DNA of 64,000 bases from Glebionis coronaria (taxonomy: Eukaryota; Streptophyta; Magnoliopsida; Asterales; Asteraceae). Both the position numbers and the translations under genes were made by a program. How positions within the stretch are numbered: the first letter of the stretch is position 1; each line of letters opens with the position of its first letter. Shown here piece after piece: positions 56,016-64,000 of this stretch. The stretch lies in the NCBI GenBank assembly GCA_025667525.1, contig CM046880.1:599697452-599761451 (forward strand), given 5' to 3'. A model generated the notes under the pieces. The model was not told where the DNA came from, searched no databases, and saw nothing but the letters and a program-made list of their open reading frames with translations.

Positions 56016-57491
56016 ATGGATTCGTCTTGTGTACGGTGTGGGAGACCATGGCATGGTTTTCAAACATGTCAATGGTGTACTTGTGAGCGGTGTGGTTTTG
56101 ATATCGACGATACACATTTTGGATTTTGTCCATTTTGCAATTCAACAAATTCATACTTCTCCTCTTACAATACTTTCTCACCTTCTCCCGTCTATGACAA
56201 TCCCTATCCTCAAGATGCACCGGGTTTTTCTCCATACCCGTGGTGCTATATTTGTGGGGGCCCTCACGATGCTTCTTCTTGTGATCCGTCGAAGGTCTTT
56301 GAGAAAGTTCCGTGCTATCATCCCAGTGTATATAACTTTGAGCCCCCACGTCACACCATCAATCATCAACCCTTGTGTGCACTTCCTCCTGAGCAAATGG
56401 CCACACTTTTTGACACCTTTCTAAAAGTTCAAGAAGCTTGCAACAAGATGATGGAGAAATGTCAAGCGGATCAGTAACAAGAGCAGGTATCTAACCTTAA
56501 TGCTTATACTCCTCCTCTTGTGCCTCCATATTATTATGACAGTGATGACGATGAGAGTCCTATTTCTTGGAACGATGAGAATTCTATTCCTTCGCCCGAC
56601 TTGCCAGCTCTGGAGCCTAAGGATTCACCCATCCTAGGGGATGAGGATCTTAGCACAATTCCTGCAAAGGAATCCGACGAATTCAATACGTCTAGTGTTG
56701 ATGACCTTGTCCAAATTCCAAGTGAATCTGAGTTGGCATCTGACAGTGACGATGAGTATGATGCACTTTCTTCTGATGATGTTCCTTCCACCAACACTTT
56801 GGGAGATGATTCTTTGGCTTTCTCTAATCCTCTTTTTGATCAAGATGATGATTTTACCTCTAGTGATGACGAGTCACTATCCGATGAAGACGTTCCGAAG
56901 GAAACTTTCAAGATTTATTCGAACCCTTTATTTGATTTTGATGACGATTACATATCTAGTGAGGTGAATCCTCTCTTTGACGAAGGGATTGAAGACATTG
57001 ATAGCTCTGATTCTCTTGCTATTGATGAGCATACTTTGTTAGCCATGCCCCCTTCTATCGCAGAGGTGGAGAGTTTTGACTCTACTGGAAAGGTACCGCA
57101 GGTGGAAGGTAATTCTTCTCTTACTTCTCCTACTATATTGTCCCCTCATCCCACTGAACGCACGCCCAAGCGGGTGATGTATCAATTTCACTCTCCGGGA
57201 AATGAGGATAAGTGCTTTGATCCGGGAGGTGACAATGACCATTCTATGATTGATACCCTTACGGCTTTGCCAATTGGTCAGCATCTATTGTCTTTGGAGG
57301 ATGACAATGTGATTCCTTTACCCACCCCACCTCCCGTGGATCAAGACTTCACATACTTCTCGTATGTTGAATGGACCTTCCTACCATTCAAGACTTATCC
57401 TCCTGCCTCTCCTTTGTTATATTCCTCCGGGAACGAGGACAAGGTCTTTGATCCCGGTATTACATTTGAGGCCTCCCCATGGACCATTTAA
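56016..57491 (+). pseudogene. Zinc-knuckle/acidic ORF of element G, one stop codon
   Basis: One frame of 491 codons, broken only by TAA at 56475-56477, where H has a Gln codon (CAACAA to TAACAA). N-terminus: CVRCGRPWHGFQTC (canonical CX2CX4HX4C), CTCERCGFDI with CPFC, then CYICGGPHDASSC (CX2CX3HX4C). A helical stretch (MATLFDTFLKVQEACNKMME) precedes the stop. After it comes a long acidic, Ser-rich region with NPLFDxDDD-type repeats (SNPLFDQDDDFTSSDDE, SNPLFDFDDDYISSE) and a duplicated GNEDKxFDPG motif, ending in FEASPWTI like H. No enzyme domain is seen. Nucleic-acid binding and a particle-related role are inferred from the knuckles. From memory, similar uncharacterised proteins are frequently predicted in Asteraceae. 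Confidence 0.78.
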
Positions 57492-57499
57492 TTCAGGGA

Positions 57500-57519
57500 C
57501 GAGTCAGGCTCGTGACTCG
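57500..57519 (+). other. Hairpin after the ORF of element G
   Basis: CGAGTCA pairs with TGACTCG around a 6-base loop, 9 bp after the stop. It is conserved in H. It is followed by CAAGCGCTTGTTGGGAGGC and AACCC, a block I associate with Athila-type elements at the end of their coding region. Confidence 0.7.
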
Positions 57520-57554
57520 GTTAACAACAACAAGCGCTTGTTGGGAGGCAACCC

Positions 57555-59507
57555 AACTATCTATCTATCTTTTTCTTTGTTTTTACCATAAGTGTAGGGG
57601 GAGACCCGTTGGTGTTTGCTATTTCCTCTCTTCTACTATTCCGGGATTCGAGCTTCAAAGACACGCTCTTGATGACTTTTGACGAACCGTGATTCCGTGT
57701 TCCCTTTTTCCCGGTTCTATCCTAAACTCTTTTCGATTCACTATTTTATATTTTCCAATATTGAAATAGGAATCTCTTTAGTTGTCCTTTCCTTGGCAAG
57801 ATTTAAACAACGTGCACAATGTCCTAAGTGTAGGGGAGTTTACTCTCACATGCTTAAACATTGAGGACAATGTTTATATTAAGTGTAGGGGGACTTCTAT
57901 CGAAGTTAAGTGGCCTTTTCCTTGTATTTGTCCTCATTTTAACCGGAAAATCAATTTTTCGACATTTTTCAAAATTTTTGATCTATTTTGGCCCATTAGT
58001 TTTTCCCTTTGTATAGTTATTTTCTTTCTTTGCTAGAATAAATTTTTAATAAAGTGGTTTTAATTTTCAAACGTTGTGAATCTTTTGACTCAACCCGAGT
58101 TTACTTATCTAAGTTTACTCTAGCTAGTACCCTTAACATGTTTAAGTCAAGTTTTGCTAGGCTTTTATATAGGGAGCTATAAAACGTGAAAGTCTTAACT
58201 CTCACGGGCTAAGAAAAAGAACTTTTCGCAAGTTCCTATAATTGATCCTAGAGAGTCGTTTATCAAGGGAACTTTAAAATGCGATTTCTAAACTGGAAAA
58301 AGTCTAAGAGTTTGCAAGATCCTATAGACGACTCGAAAACCCAAAACTTTGATTTAATAGGCTAAGCATCCACGAGTCTCATTCCTTAAGATTTTAAACT
58401 ATGGAGAACGAGAGATGATAGAGTCAATTATAAGTTTGGTATTCTTTCGTGAATTTATGTGAGTTAATTATAAGCCTATTCTCCCATCGCTTGCTAATAA
58501 ATTTATCTGCAATAAATAAGGTTGTACGATTTGAAAAGTTACTTAGCTTCTAGCCCAAGATCGTTTAAAAGTTGCTCGGTATGGATTAGAGTTCATAGCC
58601 AAGGCATAACTTATTGAAGCGGGATGCGAAGATTGGCGAGTCCAAAAAGGTCCTCACAAGACATGAGGGCTATGTTTTGTTGCTAAAGATCCAAAGTGAC
58701 GTGAAGAATCATTTATCAAAGGTCAATATGAAGGATCGAGACACACGACGAAAAGCAAATACTCCCCAAAAGTCATGGAGAAGTCTATCCGAAAAGGCCC
58801 TAACAAGGTATGAGGATAAATAGATCCAAGTCCAAAAAGGAGGCGGATCGTTGTATATCAAAATCCCAAGTAAAGATTGGAGAAAAATGAAGAAGTCGTG
58901 GTCCAAATATGAAGAATCTCTCAAAATTTCAAGTGAAAAAATTCCTATTATGAAGAGAAGGCCATTATTTCATGAACGTCTCTCAAGATTTGAAGTATGA
59001 AGTCGCTGCCAAATATCGGTCCGAGAAAGGTCTCAAATCGCGAAGCGAGTTATGCCAAGATATGAACTTTATGAGGTCCCGAGAAGCAGTTTTAAAAGAT
59101 TTTGTCCTTTAGCTAACTATTGATTAAATCATTCACTTTATTTTCCGCCTAAATAACTATCGAAATAAGTTAAACAATGCATCCTCGTGATCATTCAAGA
59201 CAACAATAAAATATAAGAGATACACCTAGGAATAAGGGAGTCTAATTAAATAATTGGCCCACATGAGTTCGTGTTAGTTTGCTAACTTATAATAACAATG
59301 ATCTCATTTTTAAGCTTGGTTTGGAGAAAGTGAAAACTTGAGGATGATGATCATTCATAACATTTTCAAAACCCAAGGTATGATTTTGATTTCTTTACTT
59401 GTTTTGTTATTTTCTATCTCTTTAATAAAGGCCAACGTGGATTGATTATGATGAAAAGTGTAATTATGCTTTGTAACTAATGCATTGCATGAGGACATTG
59501 CAATGGT
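57555..59507 (+). other. Noncoding 3' region of element G with PPT-like boxes
   Basis: There are no genes. AAGTGTAGGGG-type boxes stand at 57590-57604, 57826-57837 and 57881-57893, the last preceded by TTGAGGACAATG. The true polypurine tract at the 3' LTR has a similar GAGGACATTG context. Positions 58614-58823 contain a 69-codon Lys-rich frame that is also present in H but lacks recognised motifs. Confidence 0.7.
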
Positions 59508-59522
59508 CAAGTGTAGGGGATT
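59508..59522 (+). other. Polypurine tract of element G
   Basis: CAAGTGTAGGGGATT directly precedes the TGATAGG start of the 3' LTR. Confidence 0.85.
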
Positions 59523-61065
59523 TGATAGGTGTGTAAACACCCATCCTTTTTACCACTTATTTACAATAATAACCGAGCCAAAACGTGTATTTTATGTCAT
59601 TTATAGCGGAATTATGCGTGGTTTGTGTTTTTGTTGTGATTTAGGACGAAAAGGTGAAAAGTGGAAGACGAAAGACGAAGTCAAGAAGTCAAGAGTGCAA
59701 AAAGAACGGAAGTCCAAGACCAATTCTGAAGATTTATCGAAGAAAAAGTCAAAAGACGGAAGTTTACTAAAAGCCGAAGAACTCAAGTCTAATTTATTGA
59801 AGAATTACAAGACGAGTTTAAAGAAATCCCGAGACAAAGTCATTAAAGTCCAAGATTTAAAAAGATTAAAGGCTTAAGGACTTGATGGTGCAATTAAGGA
59901 AAGAAGAAAGAGGGGAGGAAGCTTCCTAAGCACCTCCCTAATCTCCACTATAAATAGGCCATTAGTGTTTTCATTTCATTTGGTTGGATAGCTTGACAAA
60001 CTATTTCTTCCATTTTAATTACCTTGCACATTTAATTACCTTGTCATTTAATTTCATGTCAATTTAAATACATTGTCTTGCACCTTAAATTCCTTTAATT
60101 TCAAGTAAGTTTTCTTTTAATTCTTGTCAATCTTTATTTTTATTGTTCATCTCCTATCTACCTTTCTTTAATCTTTGATCTTTATGTTTATGTTCATGTT
60201 TATGTTTTTGAGCTTTTATTGATTAAGTGGGTTTTGATTATTTTGATCATTATTGTTAGTTTGATTGTTTAGGATTGTTTGTTTATGATTAGTAGATGTT
60301 ATTTGTTTAGTTTGATTTAATCATTTGTTTGATTTGATTAAGTTTTGGTTAGATTCGTGTAGCTTTGTGTATCCCTTGTTCTTCGCTGTTCTGTTACTGT
60401 ATTCCCCAGATATTCCGAATCAACAGTGCATTCCGGATCAAGGAAGATATTTCGGATCAACAGAACATTCCGGATCAAGAACAACATTCCGGATCAAGGA
60501 CCAGTATTCCGAATCAAGACTTTATTCCGGATAAGTGACATATTACGGATAAAGGATTTATTCCGGATCAAGGGCTTTGGTTAACATTCCGAACGAAGGT
60601 GACATTCCGGATGAATGTTTATTCCGAATGAGGGTATTATTCCGGATGAGCTATTTTTCAGGTTCCTTTAATTTCAATTTTTAACTTTCTGTTTTTAATT
60701 TTCAAGCTTTACTTTTCCCGCCTTTTACTTAGTTGCACTTTAAGTTTATTGTCTTAGATTTATTTTCAGCCTTGCCTTAGTTTAAGTTTTAGTTGCGTTT
60801 TAAGTTTGCCTTAGATAGATTTAAGTTTGCGTTATTTACTTTTAGTGCCTTTTAATTTTCGTCACGCTTTTTAATACTTGCCATTTATTTTTAAATTAGA
60901 CTTAGATTTATTTTAACGTCAATTTTCATTTACGTCTTGCACATTTATTTTAAAAGCAACCAAAAATATTCTTTTTCACCAAAAACAATTGAGTCGCATT
61001 TTGAACCGGAAATCAATTCGTTAAGATACCGAATTAAATTGAACCTAGCAAAATCTCAGTCATTA
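59523..61065 (+). repeat. 3' LTR of element G
   Basis: 1,543 bp, the same length as the 5' LTR, with the TATA box at 59949-59957 and the motif array at 60412-60647. It ends at the AAATC duplication. Confidence 0.95.
60412..60647. repeat. ATTCCGGAT motif array in the 3' LTR of G
   Basis: Thirteen units matching 55121-55356. A few units differ between LTRs (for example ATTTCGGAT and ATTACGGAT here; ATTCTGGAT and ACTCCGAAT in the 5' LTR), so both arrays are accumulating change after insertion. Confidence 0.9.
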
Positions 61066-61070
61066 AAATC

Positions 61071-61242
61071 CTTAGTAACGATCAAGTTGTTTGGTTATTA
61101 TGTTTCTTCTTGTTCATAGTATTCGTATTCCGCACTTATACCGTGTGTTTCATCTAGAGTCTCTCTGTGAATAGACTTGTGATTACAGAAGTCGTTCACC
61201 ATCCTTAATAGGCTGTAAGATCCATATCTAGTGGACCCAACA
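61071..61242 (+). repeat. 5' LTR of element E, second part
   Basis: Resumes the E LTR after G, from CCTTAGTAACG to GGACCCAACA. Homologous to 19665-19832 of element C. Confidence 0.95.
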
Positions 61243-61244
61243 AG

Positions 61245-61257
61245 TGGTATCAGAGCC
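61245..61257 (+). other. Primer-binding site of element E
   Basis: TGGTATCAGAGCC, two bases after the LTR, an exact initiator tRNA-Met match. Confidence 0.95.
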
Positions 61258-61316
61258 TGGGAGAGCCTCTGTTCAAGAAGAATCATTTTTCTTTTTACTA
61301 ACATCATTGTTTAATC

Positions 61317-62909
61317 ATGTCTGCTTCTAGTTCTACCAAAACAGGAGAAGCAAGCACCTCTAAAACACAACAACCTCATCAAATCGTTGCTACTGTTTCC
61401 AATACTAATGGAAAATTCTCACTCTTAAAGAAGGATGAGTATGATAGCTGGGCCATGAAGATGGAATGCTGGATCACCAATACTGATCTAGACCTTTGGA
61501 AGATTGTCCAGAATGGCAATAGCAAGAAAACTAGTGGTAGAGATAAGAATGGTAATATCACCATTCTCGATCCTAAAACTCATGAAGAAATCACTGTTGT
61601 TCAGAAGGAAATCAAAGCAAAAACTATTTTGCTTCAGTCCCTTCCTGATGATCACATGGGTGACTTTTATCACTTGGATGATGCTAGAGAGATTTGGAAT
61701 GAAATAAAGGCAAGATTTGGAGGGAATGAGGAATCCAAGAAGATGTGTAGATCAATGCTGAGAGATGAATTCACAGAATTCAAGATTTCTGAAACAGAAT
61801 GTCTTCATCAAGGTTATGACAAGTTCCAAAAGATTCTTAGCCAATTGAATCAACTCCGGTCTAAACCTGACAATAAAGACATTAATGTCAGGTTTTTTAT
61901 AGCCCTACCTCACTCATGGAATTAGGTAGTCATCTCTCTAAAGGCAAAAGGAGGCCTTGACTTTCTTTCCTTCGATAATTTATTTTATAAACTCAAAACC
62001 TTTGAGACACATGTGAGAGGATACTCAAGTGATTCCTTTCCTACTCCTACTAACTTTGCTCTTGTAAGTTCCATGGGATCTAGTCCAATGTCTTATTCTA
62101 GTAGCCCAAGCTATACTTTGTCATCTCAACATACTTCTACTCCCGAACCAAAAGCCAAGACTGGTAGCATGGTAGAAGCTGTTCTTCACTCTTTTCTTGC
62201 TGATGTTGATCCACAACAGCAGCTTGCTTTTGATGATTTCAAATAGGTTGATAAACTTGACTTGGATGAAATGGATCTAAAATTGTAGATGGCTATGCTC
62301 ACTATCTGGGTTCATAAGTTTGAAAAGAAAGCCAGTCGAAAATTCAACTACAACCCAAGAGAGCCAGCTAGGTTTGATAGAAGCAAGGTCATATGCTATA
62401 ACTGCCAGCAGCAAGGACATTTTGCTAGGGAATGCCCTAACAAAAATGACCAGGAGAAGAACAGGTATTCAGCCTTCAAGGTTCAAGAGCTCAAGGATGA
62501 AAAGAAAGCTTTGGTGTCTGTTGACTCCATGGTGAATTGGAATGATCATCAGACTGCTACCTTGGAATCAGCTGAAGCTTCTACTGATGTATTTGCTATG
62601 ATTGCTGGGAACCTATCTGATGCCGAGGAAGCAGAAGAATTTGCTCTTATGGGAATCTCTCCTCAGGTACAAAATTGCCCTCTTGGTTGTCATGATAAAT
62701 ATTCAGAACTATTGACTCAATACAATGAACTAAATGAACAAAATGACAAATATTTTTTAGAAGTTCAAGCGTATAAGAGTTCTCTAAAAACTTTGGAACA
62801 ACAAAAGAAGTGGCTTCAAGATGCTCAACGTGAATATGAGGATAAAATTAGAATTCTAAGCATTGATTTAGAGAACACCACTAACATGCTTACATATACT
62901 GAAAACTAA
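61317..62909 (+). pseudogene. gag N-terminal part and first zinc knuckle, element E
   Basis: It starts MSASSSTKTGEASTSKTQQP, 60 bp after the primer site, and runs in one frame interrupted by three TAG codons at 61923-61925, 62244-62246 and 62286-62288. The second and third replace Gln codons kept in F. Motifs: YDSWAMKMECWITNTDLDLW, HMGDFYHLDDAREIWNEIKA, RFGGNEESKKMCRSML, then CYNCQQQGHFARECPNK (complete CX2CX4HX4C) near residue 365. The coiled-coil segment follows (YNELNEQNDKYFLEVQAYKS). A 1-bp loss in an A run at about 62905 ends the frame. It is the best-preserved gag of the three Sirevirus copies. Confidence 0.9.
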
Positions 62910-64000
62910 ACAATGACAGCATTAAGGCTAAGGAAGACATGCAAGAAAAATTGGATGCTACACTTTTACGATTTGAAAAATGGCAAAAAGCACCCAAGAA
63001 TCTGTCAAAGTTAATAGATAGTAGCATGTCTGGTAGGACTAATAGAGGGTTAGGCTTTGATAAATATATTGATTCAGAAGATGTATTTGATTTATCTTTT
63101 TCAAGTGTCTTTGATCTTGACAAGGAGAAGGAGGGAAAACCTAGTTACAATAGGTTTAAACCAGCTGCAGTAATGCATGATGTTCCTCCACCTCTTACAG
63201 GAACTTTTATGCCCATATCTAGGCATACTGACTTGGATAGATCACAGATGCATGAGTCTCTAAAAAGTTCTACTAATACTAATGACTTTGTCTCTTGCAC
63301 TTTCAGTGACAAGGCCAGTGAATATGCATCCTGTGGTTCAAGTGAAGAGTTAAGACCTTCAAGTCCCAAGACAAATGACCCTGCTGCTACTAGTGCTAGG
63401 ATGAGTGATGAGAGAGTTGCTTTTGCTTCTACTTCCACTGTTTCTAGTTCTAGTCCTAGGAATGTTGATTCTCCTAGAATTGTTTGTAATAAGTTTAGCA
63501 GTGTGAAACAATGTCATTTGAATAAAAGGTCTTTTAAAACATGCTTTGTTTGTGGTAGCAAATTTCATTTGATTAAGGATTGTATTTTTATGATCAAACT
63601 CCTTCTGTTGATCAAGCTTATCCTGCTCCTGGTTCACCAAGAGTTGCTCCTTTTCTTCTAGAAGACTAAACCCATGTGCCCAATCTTATTCTTCTTCTAG
63701 AAGGACCTGTCTTTCAACTTCTAATCTTTGGAGAAGCAATGTTTATGCCTACAATAGACCAACCAACAACTATTTTCAGAACTTTAATCAGAATTATGCT
63801 TTTAATTCAGACCAAATGCATTTTGGATTAGGACATTTAGGTACTGCTGTTAAGCCCTCAGCAGGTTGTTCTTGATCATAATATAACACCCATATGATGA
63901 ACAGGCAACCTAAGAACAATAGTGGATCTCATCAATCTTCTTGGCTATCTACTAAAGATCCACAAGGCAGACTCAAGCCTAAAAAGTTCTAGGTCCCCTT
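62910..64000 (+). pseudogene. gag C-terminal part, element E (cut by window end)
   Basis: The frame 62939-63661 continues gag with MQEKLDATLLRFEKWQKAPK, FDKYIDSEDVFDLSFSSVFD and the second zinc knuckle CFVCGSKFHLIKDC at about 63543-63584. The frame then shifts (CIFMIKLLLLI). Matching codons for the Asn-rich tail (NNYFQNFNQNYAFNSDQMHF) are readable in another frame from 63760. The stretch 63500-63560 is the uninterrupted version of the site at which D entered element C. Confidence 0.88.

Larger units (their letters stand above)
54232..61065 (+). mobile_element. Non-autonomous LTR element G (zinc-knuckle ORF family)
   Basis: A 6.83-kb element with two 1,543-bp LTRs and exact AAATC duplications at 54227-54231 and 61066-61070. 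Layout: LTR, Athila/Tat-type primer site, 240-bp leader, one ORF (490 codons), hairpin and GGGAGGCAACCC block, 2-kb noncoding 3' region with purine boxes, polypurine tract, LTR. There is no protease, reverse transcriptase, RNase H or integrase. I count about 25 LTR differences (near 1.6%), so this is one of the youngest insertions here. Confidence 0.95.
53929..64000 (+). mobile_element. Sirevirus-type copia element E (5' part; disrupted by G)
   Basis: Inserted in C at AAGAT. It consists of the 5' LTR (split by G), tRNA-Met site and gag, and runs off the window end within gag. It is the same family as C and F. The 3' half and right target duplication are out of view. Confidence 0.93.

Overview
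The window is plant nuclear DNA made almost entirely of retrotransposons. It is AT-rich, has no bacterial-type gene layout, and carries LTR retrotransposons with plant-type tRNA-Met and Athila/Tat-type primer sites, an 8-bp-TSD hAT-like element, a 9-bp-TSD Mutator-like element and MITE-like inverted repeats. The gag sequences, the zinc-knuckle/acidic ORF and the Myb/SANT-like ORF resemble, from memory, proteins predicted over and over in daisy-family (Asteraceae) genomes. Asteraceae is therefore my best guess, but the sequence itself shows only a higher plant. I see no intact host gene. The only uninterrupted gene-like frame with promoter and polyadenylation signals is a transposon-related Myb/SANT-like ORF at 3465-3878.

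Left part (1-19357). Two ~675-bp foldback elements in opposite orientation (863-1539 and 1731-2402) each carry a central array of the 12-bp palindrome ATCATATATGAT. The Myb/SANT-like ORF and a gypsy-LTR-like stretch follow. A complete but decayed Ty1/copia element lies on the minus strand (5633-13413, TSD CAATT). Next come small DNA elements: a MITE at 13645-13902, an hAT-like element at 14039-15084 enclosing a Helitron-like one, and a MITE at 15607-15996. Then follow a direct-repeat block with a third ATCATATATGAT array (16450-17148) and a second gypsy-LTR-like stretch (17149-19357).

Right part (19358-64000) is one nested stack that can be taken apart by target-site duplications. Sirevirus-type copia element C (19358 onward, plus strand) was hit by Ty3/gypsy-like element D (22129-51795, minus, TSD TTTTA). 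The 5' LTR of D was hit by Sirevirus-type element F (32607-51192, minus, TSD CTAGT, left copy mutated). F was hit between reverse transcriptase and RNase H by element H (38155-45312, minus, TSD CCTTA/CCTTG). C was also hit by a relative of its own family, E (53929 to beyond the window, plus), and the 5' LTR of E was hit by element G (54232-61065, plus, TSD AAATC). A Mutator-like element (29013-30138, TSD AAATAATAA) sits inside D.

G and H are two copies of one non-autonomous LTR family. They have 1.5-1.7-kb LTRs and an Athila/Tat-type primer-binding site, but no protease, reverse transcriptase or integrase. Instead each has one long frame (about 490-520 codons) for a protein with N-terminal zinc knuckles and an acidic C-terminal half. 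Each copy is broken by one stop codon at a different place, so the frame was probably functional in their ancestor. Their LTRs hold 13-22-copy arrays of ATTCCGGAT-like motifs downstream of the TATA box, in the part that should be transcribed. This family and the ATCATATATGAT foldback elements are the least explained items here. All gag-pol genes in the window are pseudogenes, mostly through C-to-T type stop codons, so nothing here is likely to transpose autonomously today.
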